This document shows, in pieces, positions 22,412-34,433 of a stretch of 64,000 bases of DNA (position 1 is its first letter; each line of letters begins with the position of its first letter). A model generated the notes under the pieces. The model ran no database searches. It was not told the origin of the DNA and saw only the letters and a list, made by a program, of their open reading frames with translations. The stretch spans positions 73,861,910-73,925,909 of the forward strand of contig JAUPFV010000001.1 in assembly GCA_036936605.1 (NCBI GenBank), in the 5' to 3' direction. The position numbers and the translations under genes are program-made. The DNA comes from Limnanthes douglasii subsp. nivea (lineage: Eukaryota; Streptophyta; Magnoliopsida; Brassicales; Limnanthaceae).

Positions 22412-25400
22412 GAGGGCCTTTCTGGGGGTGAGGGTGAAATTGATGACCCCAGAGAGACCCCTGGAATATTGATACCAATCGAAGAGGTTGAAACGCACTG
22501 TCTGGAAGATGGTAAAAATGTCAAGATAGGGTCCAAGATGCCACCATTGTTGAAAGAAGAAATCTTGAAGTTTTTGAAAGACCATCAGCACGTTTTTGCT
22601 TGGTGCAATGCTGATGTAACTAGGGTTCCATCAGAGGTGATATCCCACCACTTATCCGTCCGGAGAGATGTAGCACCAGTGGTTCAAAAAAGAAGAGCTT
22701 TTTCCAAAGAAAAGGCTGATGTCATTGTGCAAGAGGTTGACAGACTCACAAAGATGGGGCACATTAAGGAATCTCAATACCCTTTGTGGACTACCAATCC
22801 TGTTTTGGTGAAAAAGAAGAATGGCAAGTGGCGTATGTGCATTGACTTCACTGATCTCAATAGAGCTTGCCCAAAAGATTTGTATCCGGTCCCCCGGATA
22901 GATCAGTATGTAGACTTTACCTCTGGGAACAAGCTGCTTTCCTTTATGGATGCCTTCCCCGGGTACAATCAGATTCAAGTAGATCCAAATGATCAAGAAC
23001 ATACAACGTTTGTCACTGACAGGGGTCTACATTGCTATAAGGTGATGCCATTTGGTTTGAAAAATGCTGGGGCTACTTACCAGAGGTTAGTCAACAAGGC
23101 ATTTGCTGATCAAATTGGAAGAAATATGGAAGTATACATTGACGATATGATGGTGAAAAGTGTAGATGAGTAGTTGCACTTGTCTGATCTCCAAGAAACT
23201 TTTGCCAACTTGGTAAAAGTGAATTTGAAATTAAACCCTGAAAAGTGTGTCTTCGGAGTGCAGTCCGGGAAGTTTCTAGGGTATATCATAAGTGAACATG
23301 GAATACAGCCCGATCCGGACCAGCTCAGTGCTCTATTCCAAATGGAGCCTCCTCGAAACATTAAAGAAGTACATCGATTAACGGGGAGATTAGCAGCCTT
23401 AAACAGATTTATCTCCAGGTCTTCGGACAGGTGTGCTCCTTTCTTTCAAACTTTGAAAGGTGCAAAGGGGTTCGAATGGACCCCACAGTGTGATGAGGCT
23501 TTCAATGAAATCAAGAAACACATGTCCTCCTCCAAAACTTTGTTCAAACCAGTTGATGGGGAGACTCTCTTCGTATATTTGGCAGTTTCAAGTTGTGCCA
23601 TCAGTGCTGTGCTGGTAAGAGAGGTCGATAGACATCCCCACTCAGTATACTACATCAGCAAGAGCTTAATAGATGCTGAGAGGCGTTACCTGAAAATTGA
23701 AAAACTGGCATTAGCCCTAGTGATAGTTTCAAGGAAGATGAGGCCTTATTTCCAGGCTCATCCTATCATCGTCCGAACCTCTTTCCCCTTAAAGAATGTC
23801 CTTCAAAAAGCAGACATTTCGAGCAGAATGACTAAGTGGTCAGTAGAGTTGGGGGACTTCGACATAGACTTTGCTCCCCAGACAGCAGTGAAAGCCCAAG
23901 CTGTGGCTGACTTTCTGGTTGAATTCCACTCCAATAGGGATTCAGAGCAAGCTACTGATATAAAAGACAAGAAAATGTGGATCGTCCGAACAGACGGTGG
24001 ATCTAGCACTATGGGATGTGGTGCAGGAATATGTTTAACTTCCCCATATGGAGACAATATGTACCAGGCTATTTGTTTTGCTTTCAGGGCATCTAATAAC
24101 GAGTCCGAATATGAAGCAGCTATAACTGGGTTAAAGTTAGCCTACATTTGTGGGGCTAAGAGGGTCAAGCTACTAAGTGACTCCCAATTGCTTGTCCACC
24201 ATGGCTTAGGCCAAGCTGAGGCTAGAAAGGAGCAGCTTGTGAAGTATTTACTCCTCCTCAAGAATGAAGCACTAAAATTTAAAGCTGTTGTCTATGAGCA
24301 CATTCCCCTGGCAGAAAATGAGTTAGCAGACTCATTGGCAACCATAGCATATACGGAGTCATACCCATGGATACATGTGCTTGAAATCCCTTCAATTCAA
24401 CTTAGTAAGGGTAAAGAAGAGGAAATTTTTGAAATGCAAGTGAAACAGCCTCAAGACTGGAGGTTTCCTCTCCTACAATATCTCTCCGATGGTGTCCTGC
24501 CACCAGATAAGTCACTAGCCAGAATGTTGAAACACAAGGCTCGTGGTTTTATCGTATTAAGAGAAGTGCTGTACAAAAAGTCCTACAGTAAACCTCTCCT
24601 ACGTTGTTTGGGGGATGATGAGTCACAAGTGGTCCTCTCCGAATTGCATGATGGTGAGGGGTCAGCCCATTGTGGGTTTAGAGCTTTAAAAAGAAGAGTA
24701 TTACTCTCCGGATACTATTGGCCATCGATCATGAAAGATGCTAAGGAATTAGTGAGGATGTGTGACCCATGCCAAAGGTACAACAATGAAATTCATGTAC
24801 CAGCCATTCCTCTAGAGTCCATTTCTGAGCCCATTCCCTTCGCTCGATGGGGGTAGGATTTAGTAGGGCCTCTCCCCGTGGCGTCCGGAGGGTGAAAAAC
24901 TATAATTGTGGCCATAGACTACTTCTCGAAGTGGATAGAAGCAGCCCCCCTGGCAGGGACAATGTCAAAAGCTGTCATAAAATTCATTCTATCCAACATA
25001 TGTTGTAGATTCGGTGTCCCTCAGAAAATAATAACAGACAATGGGCCACAGTTCGACAATAGAGAAATGGAGAGCTTCTGTGCCTCAAGGGGTATACATC
25101 ATTATTTTTCCTCACCTTTCCACCCACAAGCGAATGGGCAAGTTGAAGTGGCTAATACAACTATACTCTCCGGGTTAAAAAAAGAATTTGGAAGGGGCTG
25201 CTGGGAAATGGCCTAGTTATTTACAAGAAGTCTTGTGGGCCTACCGCACAACACCTGGGACTGCAACACAAGAATCACCCTTTGCCTTGGTCTATGGGAT
25301 GGATGCAGTAGCCCCCATAGAGAAGACATTCCCTTCCTTTCGTGTTCACAACTTCTCCGAACACACTAATGAGATGGGAATCAGAAATCAACTTGATTTG

Positions 25401-25658
25401 ATAGAAGAAAGACGGGTTAAGGCTCACCTCAGAGTTGCACACTATCAGGGCTTGATGAGGAGCAAGTTTGCTTCCAAAGTTAAAAGAAGGGATTTCCAAC
25501 CAGGGGACAAAGTATTAAGGAAGGTCTTCTTACACACTAAAGAAAAGCTCTTCGGAAAGCTGGCCCCAACCTGGGAGGCTCCGTATATAGTGGTTGAAAG
25601 AATCAAGCCTGGAACTTATTGGTTGGAAGACAAAGATGGCAGAGTTCTAACTCATTAA
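22406..25658 (+). pseudogene. Element B pol: RT, RNase H, second RNase H, integrase
   Basis: Continues the gag-protease frame. RT: WRMCIDFTDLNRA, MPFGLKNAGATYQRL, YIDDMMV near 23,140. RNase H: AISAVLVREVD, YYISKSLIDAERRY, FDIDFAPQTAVKAQAVADF. Second RNase H: RTDGGSSTMGCGAGICL near 23,990 and NNESEYEAA, LLSDSQLLVHH. Integrase: ELHDGEGSAHCGFRAL..CDPCQRY zinc site; DDE core with VAIDYFSKWIEAAP, TDNGPQFDN, NGQVEVAN; C-terminal part up to GRVLTH. Stops at 23,171 (CAG in C), 24,854 and 24,894, and a frame shift near 25,190. The last codons (WNIEHLRMYLE in A and C) are lost in a deletion at 25,656. Confidence 0.92.
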
Positions 25659-26660
25659 GCTGAGTCCCCAATTAAAGAGTTCTGTGAAGATGACCAGCTC
25701 ATTAAGCTTGCAATCCATAGGAGTATCAGGATCTATGGGGATCCTTATCTTCACGTTTTCTGGGATCCCCCATTTTGTGCGCATTCGACCTAGCTCGGCC
25801 GTGTGAATGAAAGCATACTTGGTCTTCTGTAAGGCAAAGAGATATTTAAGTTCGACCCTGTGAAAACAAGGCCCTACCTTCCCCTCGAGGCACTCCGGCA
25901 GCTCCGGATGCCTCAGGCACAGTTTTTCCTTGCCTTTTTTGGCAGCAGCAGTATTGTCAGTCTGGCCGGAGGACGCAGACTCAAAGGGGACTTCTTCAAC
26001 AGAGTCCTCCATTCTTTCCTCCATGATTGTTGGGGGAATATCAGTGGCAGTGGTCCGGGGAGGGCTCAAACTTGGCACAGCCTGGCTTCCGGACTGCTGA
26101 TTTTCAATGTCTTCTTGACCCCTAGTCTCAGGCTGGGGCTCTGAGGCAGAGGTCTCTTGTGGGGGTACTGGTTTGCTCGCCTCCAGACCGGATGGTCTTT
26201 CCCGGGGATCTCTGAGGGGCACTCCGGACCCAGAGCTACTATTTTTCGCCCCCGATTTTGAGGGAGTATTCTTGGAGGCCTGCCCCTTTACCAACCGGGT
26301 TGTCCTCTTAACCACCAACTTCTCCGGAGAGTGCTCTATGTCTGATCCCATACCGATAAAAGGAGAGGGTTTCCTAACACTTGTAACTGTAACTCCTGGC
26401 TCAACAGCAGGTATTGACTCCTGAACTGAGGAACCAGAGACTATAGGCGAGAGGGTGGATTGAAATAACTTTTTGGGCTTAGTACCTTTAGAGGAGGACG
26501 AGCCTCGATCTGACTCTGTAACGGAGGCGGCTGGTTTGTCAACAGGTGACAAAGGTAGCCCTGCTGCGATTCGTCTCTCCTTCTCAACTTTTTGCGCTTT
26601 CTCCAACTCTGAAAGGTTGAGCCAACCACCTTTGATCAATGCAGTCCTTGCTGTAAACAT
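25659..26660 (-). pseudogene. Element B antisense ORF, truncated
   Basis: Starts MFTARTALIKGGWLNLSELE at 26,660 on the minus strand and stays open to the deletion. The N-terminal part (Ser/Pro/Lys-rich, about 230 residues) is followed by VGPCFHRVELKYLFALQKTK, TKWGIPENVKIRI and NELVIFTELFNWGL, where it is cut off. The Trp in TKWGIP, which is a stop in A and C, is intact here. The rest of the domain, the intron and the coiled coil are missing. A sequence CTCATTAAGC occurs both at the deletion junction (25,652) and 46 bp away (25,698). Confidence 0.85.
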
Positions 26661-27081
26661 AAACCACCAAGAAAATCTTTGCTTTAGAGAGAGAAAGCTC
26701 TGAGTAAATTTACAGAGTAAATGTGAAAGAGATAGTGAAAACAGAAGAAAGTGAGTTTCAATTTATAGTAAATCTGAAAAGAGGAGTTGATTCCTAGGAG
26801 AATTCGAAAAGTTTGGCAATGATTAAAAGACGACGCTGATGTCACCATTTGTAATTAAAGAGGTTGCTTTTCGAAGAAGGTGGGTTCGAAATTCAAGATA
26901 AAAAACGGCTGGAGCAACCAATCAGAAGACGACACGTGTCCCACGAACTCTGGCAAAAACCGTTTTGGATTCGTGAAGCTTTATCTGTCCGGGTAAACCC
27001 GTAGACCTGTCCGGGTTGAAAATTACTTCTAACATCGGACTGTTTTTCAGGTCTCTGACAAGAATACTTGCTCAAACACCT
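26661..27081 (-). promoter_or_regulatory. Predicted promoter and leader of the antisense ORF (B)
   Basis: On the minus strand: G-box GACACGTGTC (26,931-26,940), beside CCAATCAG on the other strand, and a CTATAAATTG string near 26,765, about 100 bp before the ATG. The arrangement is the same as in C. Regulation is inferred only from motif conservation. Confidence 0.5.
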
Positions 27082-27095
27082 AAAAAAGGGGCTCC
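27082..27095 (+). promoter_or_regulatory. Polypurine tract of element B
   Basis: AAAAAAGGGGCTCC directly before the 3' LTR, identical to the tract in C. Confidence 0.85.
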
Positions 27096-27552
27096 TGATG
27101 AGTCCGAATTCAACATGCTCCCCGGACAGGGACAAATCAGTCCAAAGCCTCCGGACCGGACAGATCGGACATGTCACATGAACTGGACAGATCACTTCGA
27201 ACACTATGACCATAGGACTGCTCGAACTATGACAAAAGTACTAAAAACCTAAACACTTCTTGACTAAGCTACTTGCTCTCCTACTTAGAGCTCATGGGTC
27301 TTTGAACATGACCCGGGTCCATTAAACATGACCCGAAAGCCCATAAGGGCCCAAACATCACACTATAAATACCCAACCACCCGCATTAACTAGGGGTAAT
27401 GAAAATTAACTGCTACCAAGCTGCTTAATTATCTCTCTACTCTCTACTCTAAACAGTAAAACACCCACACACCACCTTAAAACACCCTCACTCCACCTTG
27501 AAACACCAACCGAAATTACCAGCCTACCCTCAAGCGATTATTATCCACACCA
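27096..27552 (+). repeat. 3' LTR of element B
   Basis: 457 bp, partner of 19,531-19,988, with the same ends and a TATAAATA box. One A is missing from an A-run compared with the 5' LTR. Confidence 0.95.
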
Positions 27553-27557
27553 ATGGC

Positions 27558-28774
27558 TACAAGTATACCAATCCTATTAGCTGGACTAATTTTAGACCTA
27601 TATACTTGTGTACTTTTCTTAATAGATTTATGTAAAAAATCATAAACAATAAGCTCTCGAACATTTTTCCTAAAATCATATCTAAAGCCCATGGAGCCTA
27701 TGCTAACGAAAAATCTATTCACGAAAACATCCTAATAGCCAAGGAATTAGTTTACGATCTTAATAGAAAGCTGAAATCTAGGAATATTATGATCCACCTA
27801 GATATGTCTAAGGCGTTCGATATGATGTCTCATTCTTTCACAGCTAAAGTCATATTAACTTTTGGTATTTCTCAGGATTTTGTTAACCTTATAGACAAGA
27901 TAATTAGATCCGTTTACATCTCTATGTCAATCAATGGGAATATTATTGACTACTTTAATACTAAGAGAGGAATGCGGCAAGGAGATAATTTGTCTCCTAG
28001 CCTCTTTATCATCTGAGAAAAAATGTTAATCATGAGATTATACAACTTATTCAGTTCTAACAAATCTATGCAATTTACTTCTAGAACTAATATCCTAATA
28101 CCCTGTTTAGCATTCACCGATGATATCCTCATCTTCACTAACAGTTTGAAAGCTTCTATTGATAATTTAAACAGATTCTTACAAAGATATCAAGATGTTT
28201 TGCGTCAATCAATCAACAAAGAGAAAACTAAAATCATTGTCTGTAGATGTCAGCAAACCAGACTTGCTACTCTTGTTGGACAAACTGGATTTACTGCTGA
28301 CCATCTGCCTTCAGATTACATGAGCATTACTTTAAACAACAATATTAAATCTGGAAATTACAGATCTATCCAAGAAAAAAATCAATACCAAGATTAACGA
28401 ATGGGAAAATAAACATCTCTCATACGGGGGTAAGCTAACTCTTATACATATGTTCTTATGAGTATACCTATTTACTGGATGCAAAATTGTTGTATTCCTA
28501 ATGACATAATTAACAGACTTGAAAAGAGTTTCAATATGGATCTCTCGCTAGACAATTGGCACAGTTATTCTCTTATTATCATCCTTAATGACAAAGAAAA
28601 CAATAGTTGGTTTCAAAGAACTAAGGCTAACACTTTTTGGCAGAACAATATGTGGGATATCAACAGACTTCAAAGTTTCCTATCTCAAAACAGAATTAAT
28701 CTTATCAAGAATACTAGCATGAATAACAACAAAGAGGATATGATGATTTTGCAGATCTCACATGACCTCAAGTT
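27558..28774 (+). pseudogene. LINE ORF2 relic, part 2 (reverse transcriptase)
   Basis: Continues part 1 after removal of element B. Blocks: NPISWTNFRPIYLC, HENILIAKELVYD, IHLDMSKAFDMMSHSF (catalytic D in SKAFD), RGMRQGDNLSPSLF, and CLAFTDDILIFTNS near 28,110, where the usual ADD is TDD. Later text includes NKEKTKIIV and SIPIYWMQNCCIPNDIINRLEK, typical of the part after RT. There is a stop after SLFII and frame shifts near 28,390. In an intact LINE this enzyme copies its RNA at a nicked target site. A non-autonomous hAT element interrupts it at 28,775. Confidence 0.85.
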
Positions 28775-29632
28775 TAGAGCTGTTATCGGTCCGGTTCGGT
28801 CCGGGTTTTGGCAAAACCGAACCGGACCGCTAAAGTTATCGGTTCGAACCGAACCGAACCGGTAACATTTCGGTTCCGTTTTGTAGAACCGAACCGGAAC
28901 CGATAAGAATCGGTTCGGTTTGGTCCGATCCGGTTAACCAAACCGATAACAGCTTTTTTGGTAAAAATTTAGACTAATTGTATAGCCCTACAATTTGTTT
29001 GTGGGCTATGCTTCCATTTCTTTTAATAGGACTTTTGTAGGAGGTAACTTACAAAGTAGGTTGTGTTCCTTTATATAGAATTTGTGGGTGGTTTCTTGTT
29101 TCCAATATATCGATGTGGGATTGAAGTAAAAGACATTTTTAAATCATTTTTACTATTTTCAAATATTAGGTGGCATTATTGCTTGTATTTGATATTTTAA
29201 TATATATGGCGGAGAACCTATACTCTTTTTTCTTTTGTTCTACACCATTATTAACGTATTACAGTATTACAGTGTCCAAACCATTATTAAGCATGCATTA
29301 ATGCATTTTGTTGGTTTTTGATATAAAATAACTGATGGAATCGTTACCCATATAAATATAATATTTTTTTTTAATTCCATACAAAAAATCCAAAAGAAAC
29401 GTAACTATTATATATATATATATATATATTATTTTTATTTATTTTATCGGTTCCGAATCGGTTATAGCGGTTCGGTTTCTTATCGGTTTTACTATTTTGG
29501 TTCCTTATCGGTTTCGGTTTTCAAAATGGAACCGTAAACCGGACCGTTAAGGTTCGGTCCGGTTCTCGGTCCGGTCCTTATCGGTTCGGTTCCGATTCGG
29601 TTCCCGGTTCTACGGAACCATTAACAGCCCTA
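28775..29632. mobile_element. Non-autonomous hAT element, 858 bp
   Basis: Flanked by a perfect 8-bp duplication CTCAAGTT (28,767-28,774 and 29,633-29,640). The ends are inverted repeats: TAGAGCTGTTATCGG on the left, and TAGGGCTGTTAATGG when the right end is read on the other strand (12 of 15 match). Both ends are packed with CGGTTCGG/CCGAACCG motifs, possible transposase-binding repeats. The middle is AT-rich with a TA run and no coding region, so it must depend on a transposase from elsewhere. It is not a derivative of the large hAT in this window: the TIRs differ. Confidence 0.9.
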
Positions 29633-29640
29633 CTCAAGTT

Positions 29641-30710
29641 CAACACCAAAGATACCTGGAACAACATTAGACACCATCATACTCAATCAAGCCTGTTCAA
29701 AAAAATGTGGAATGCCTTTACCCCTAGGAAGTGTTCATTTACTTTATGGAAAATTATTCACAACTACATACCTTTAGACTCAATATTACAAAAATACATT
29801 TCAATCTCGCATCAAAATATCAATTTTGTAACCATTGTGAAGACTCTAATCACTTGTTCACTGTTTGTAGTGACGCTTGGGACATTTGAAAGCAATTCAC
29901 AGATTTTTTTAAAGTCAACATTGAGAGATTAATGACTATTACTCATATTACTAGAAATTGGTAAAGTTCATATTAATCATGCTGGGTAATTTGGCTGAAT
30001 CGTAACAGAGCAAAGTTTAAAGGAACTAAATACTCTTCATAGTCTTCTATTAATCATGTTAAATATATAATTAATGGTTTAGACAATTCTAATCTTCTTA
30101 AAACTGAGCTCTGGTCCAATGTTACTAGTGCTGCGTTAGAATTAGGTTGCTTATCAATTATTGACAGAATTATAAAGCCTATATATCTTAAATGGAACAA
30201 TACTTGACAAAATTATAAAGCCTATATATCTTAAATGGAACAATACTACCTAAAGCAGACTTAAGATGAATATTGATGGTTCTTGTCTTAGTAACAGTAA
30301 ATCCAATGGCACGGTTATAATCAAATATAGCATGGGAAAAATCACCTAAGGATCTAGTAATTTGTATGGTAATCTCTCACCTCTTCTGGCCGAATGAAGG
30401 GCCTTGTTGGACGAGTTGCTTATCTGTAAAAACAATAGCTGGTTCAATGTCAATATTATGACTAACTCATTAATCCTTGTTAACTTACTTGCTAATGGTA
30501 AAATTTGCTTGATCATTTGCTCAAAATCTGTAGAAACTTAATTTCATCATCCATGACCATTAATCACATCTTCAGAGTCTAAAATCAAGTAGCCGATTGG
30601 CTTGCCAAATGAACTCTGAAATGTAAGATGAAATTAATTTTTAACCATCTGCAAGCTCCTAATCATCTATTAGCCATATTACACTTCTTGAGAGTATAGG
30701 GTTTGGATAT
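29641..30710 (+). pseudogene. LINE ORF2 relic, part 3 (zinc-finger-like region and RNase H)
   Basis: 29,640-29,920 reads KMWNAFTPRKCSFTLWKIIH and NYIPLDSILQKY, then HLFTVCSDAWDI in another frame: the zf-RVT region after LINE RT. WLNRNRAKF follows near 29,990. From 30,268 the RNase H domain begins with MNIDGSCLSNSKSNG and ends with NQVADWLAK near 30,600. Several stops. A 44-bp tandem duplication at 30,171-30,247 (ATAAAGCCTATATATC twice) lies between the two domains. No poly-A tail was recognised. Confidence 0.75.
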
Positions 30711-33423
30711 ATTAATTATGGTACTGACTGATTCACTATATTATCGGTTTCTCTCTAACCTTTCGTAAAATCTAACTAGTTAGCATGATTTTACCTGACT
30801 AACAACAAGGTTAGCAGATTTTTCTTTGTTAAGATATAGGTTTAGAGAATTACATGGGTTATCGTCTGATTCTATAGCTTTGGTTTCCTAAATATGAAGA
30901 TGTTAATCTAGAAGGAGCAGGGCCCATAAATCATTCGTCTGCCTTAAAGCTTGAATCTTGCGTCCATTATGTTTATCTTCCAACTCACGAATAATTCATC
31001 TGCCTCATTTCTATTCTATTTAGCTTGTGCCTCAAAGCTTGGTTGATGGTTTTCGTGTCTCAAACTGCTTCCTTTTTATTCCTTTGATTCAATCTTTTTG
31101 GTTCGTTAAAAAAAGAATTTGGCCTTGTTCTATTTCGAAAGGAAGATAGATTTGTAAAGAAGAATGTCTTAAAGTTTAGAGAAGAAGAATTTCGTTTCTT
31201 AGGTCGCTTTGGCCCTCTGATTTTTAATTAGAATCAGATTGTTGTTTAGCGCTTAAATTTGGAGTCTAATTTTAGAACTAAATTTGGCGCCTAACTTTTA
31301 GCATATATTTCAATTCATTCTTTATTCTTTAATAAAAATTACTTTTGATCAAAAAATAAATAAATTAGATTTTCGGTTTTTAAACAAAAAATTGATATAA
31401 AATTATTTGAAAATGAATTTGATGAAAGAATTTTAAAATATTAAAATTCTATAATTTTTATTATTTATAAGATTTTGAGCTTTGAGATAACGTAAATAAT
31501 AAATCCAACAAAAATACATATTGTCTTTTAACAGAACTGGGCTAGTAAATTTTGTATTTGAAAATAATAATAACATGATTTAGTTACTTTCTGATGGGTG
31601 GTAACGAAATTTTTATATGTAAAAATACATTTGTCGTTCTACATAACTGGGTTTTTAATTTGTCCAACCTGGTCCGGTCCAAAGTAATAAAATATATATA
31701 TACAAAAAATAAAAAATAAAAAATAGAAAATAAAAACTAATATATATATATATATATATACAATATAAAAATATATAAAAATTAGTATCCGTAGACCGGG
31801 TTCAATTGATTGGTGGAACGGAACGTGAATTGCTTCGAAAGTACAAAGTCTAGAGCGGGCTACCCGGAACTGGATTTGGTAAAAAAAACTAAACACTAAA
31901 AATAAAAAAAATATCATTTATGGATCTAGTTTTGTTCGTTTTAAAAAAACAAAGACGATGATACATTTTTTTGAAGCTATGGTTTGAAAGATACGAACTT
32001 ACAAAAAAAAAGAGTGACATGTGATGAAGCATAAGCATATGGGGTATTATAAAAAAAGCTGAACATTTGATGCAAGTTAAGTTCCATATTTGGGTATTAA
32101 GTAAATATTAAGTTTTGGTTATAGATATATTTATTAATCATTTTTATTATAATTGAAAGTAAATATTAAGTTTTGGTTATAGATATATTTAATAATTTTT
32201 ATTATTATTTCAACTTTTTCCGCTACTAGAGAAATCGTATTTTACAACAAAGTAAAAAATGTCTAAATCGTCACTAATTTATTATTATTGTCTATTATCA
32301 ATCATTTTGGAATAGGTTTTCTTGTTTCATATGCATATTTGTTAATGAAAATGACTTACAACGTGTGTGACAATCATTTTGCAAGAGGCTTTCATTGATA
32401 ATTTGACACGACTGAAAACAAATCATATCGTGAAAAACCTATTGCGAATATGTTGTAAATCTGTTACTATATAATAGAATACAAAACAAATGCAGATTTG
32501 TGAATATGGAATATAATGTTAGAGTTGAACATTATATAATTTTGTTTACAATTGAACATTATATAACCATACATTGGTACAAAATGCAAAACAAACTGCA
32601 TATCTGTTCCACCTCGCTGGCCAATGATGATGTGCGATGGTCGATGCTATGAATATTTGTACTTGTTGTCCATTGGCACTTTGAATTGGAACTACCACTG
32701 CGACAATTGCTCGTTGATTAAGAGTTTTAAAACTCTACAAAAAAAAAATTCACCATCAACAAAAAAACATGTTTAAAACGAATTTAAAATTGGTATTCTT
32801 CAATCGCCAAGCCATTTACACATTAGATGAAATAAACAAGTCTCTACTCATATTATATTAAAAATTGATACTCCAACATAACTAACATAACTTGTAAGAG
32901 TAAATATAAAATGATAACTAATGAAGAAAGACGACATTATCTTCGACATAACTTGCGTTATATAACTATGAACAACAAGTGCATGCCTAATACAATAACT
33001 TACAGAAACTAAGCCATATAAGTACTTATGGATACATGAATATATGATTTTAGATCCATTAATATCTGAAACCCATTTTAAACCCAATTTCATTTTCATA
33101 ACCTTATAGACCTAAATCTACATTTAAAGGTAAAAATAAAGACACAAGAGTTACTATTTGCAAATAAATACAATTTGAACAATATTGACACAACCTAATT
33201 CGAAAAAATATTAATTTAGTTTAAAAACAATGTATATAAAAATCAATAAAGTACAAAACTTCTTACATTTTTTTTACACTAATAGTAAAAATATTCAAAA
33301 ATATTTTGAGATTTATCAAAAAATCTTAATAAATTAATACTGACCATCAATCAATTAATCGTATATTTCCAGGAAAAAAAGCTTAAATTGGTCTAAAATA
33401 TTTAGAACACAAAACAACATATT
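30711..33423. other. AT-rich spacer left of the hAT element
   Basis: No gene supported. It holds a TA microsatellite (about 31,739-31,762), a moderately GC-rich patch at 31,790-31,880 of unknown origin, and a tandem duplication at about 32,101-32,208 in which GTAAATATTAAGTTTTGG plus some 30 further bases occurs twice. The 92-codon minus-strand frame at 31,639-31,917 is low-complexity and unlikely to be real. Confidence 0.4.
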
Positions 33424-33469
33424 GGTACACATAGTGGTGGCAAACGGTCTGAACCGCGAACCATTGAAA

Positions 33470-33610
33470 CCGTTTAAATCAGAACCACGGGTTGCGGTTC
33501 TGCCGGTTTGCAGTCCTGCCGGTCTGCAGTCCTGCCGGTTTGCTCCTTATGCGGTCCTGCCGGTTTGCGGTCCTGCCGGTTTGCAATCCTAATGGGCCAG
33601 TTTCGCAGCT
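33470..33610. repeat. Left subterminal array of the hAT (GCGGTCCTGCCGGTTTG)
   Basis: About six degenerate copies of a 17-bp unit GCGGTCCTGCCGGTTTG, GC-rich in an AT-rich setting. It ends with a GGGCCAGTTTCGCAGCTAAAC string. A similar array lies at the other end (62,930-63,075) in the same, not inverted, orientation. Subterminal repeats of hAT elements usually bind transposase. Confidence 0.8.
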
Positions 33611-33659
33611 AAACCGCTAGTTCAAACCACCAGACAAACCATTTAAGAACCGTTTATCA

Positions 33660-34433
33660 GCATATTTTATAATGTTATTTAAAATTAATTTGTAAGTGTT
33701 AGTTGAATCTTATTTCAATAATTAAGATATGTACCATATACACGAGTTAATTGTGCTATTTCATGTATTTAAATTTAAATATGTTATCATTTTAATCGAA
33801 ATTTTATAATCAAGCAATTACATTAAAATAATAATAATTGTAATTTGATTTTGATATGTGTGATTATATTTATGTATTTAAGATATTTTATTTAATATTA
33901 GGTAGATATTAAATAAAATATATCTACTTGTATTTTGATTACAACTTTCAATATTTGTAAAAATATAAAAATAAAAATTTGATTGTCTTAAACAAGATAT
34001 CGTAAACAATATAATTGTAAAATGATTTGTATATTGTTTGAACATACTAGATATTTAAGATGTTATATTTAATATTATGTACATATTAAATAATATATAC
34101 ATATTAGACATATAATTGTATTCTAATTTTAAATTATTAGGTGATTCTTTAGATTCTTTCAAGCTTGAAGTGTTTATGGTTAGATGAATTATATAGTTTA
34201 TTGTATTTTCGAACTATTCAATATTAGAAGTTTATATGCATAAACATAAATTACTTGTAAGTTGTAAAGAACAAAATAAAAATTGAAAGCGAAAGTGATT
34301 TAAATAACATTTAATAAAAAATAGAAGCAAAACAAACAATTCATTAAAAATAAAAACCAAACAAGTAACATAGTTGTTCAATAAAATAAAAAAGAAAAAC
34401 ATTACAACGATAATGACAATCAAATGCAAAAAA
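33660..34433. other. AT-rich non-coding interior of the hAT
   Basis: No gene supported; probably the 3' flank of the minus-strand gene that ends at 34,434. Confidence 0.45.

Larger units (their letters stand above)
19531..27552 (+). mobile_element. Element B: Tat-lineage Ty3/gypsy LTR retrotransposon
   Basis: LTRs at 19,531-19,988 and 27,096-27,552, flanked by a perfect 5-bp duplication ATGGC (19,526-19,530 and 27,553-27,557). The order is LTR, PBS, gag-protease, in-frame UAG, RT-RNase H-second RNase H-integrase, truncated antisense ORF, polypurine tract, LTR. It lies inside the RT domain of the LINE relic. The LTRs differ at about nine positions by eye (about 2%), so this is a fairly recent insertion. 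Compared with C, about 2.5 kb is missing at the pol end, including the pol terminus and the 3' half of the antisense ORF. Confidence 0.95.

Noticed and set aside
31639..31917. Minus-strand open frame of Ile/Tyr/Phe-rich residues
   Set aside because: Low complexity, produced by a TA-rich microsatellite.
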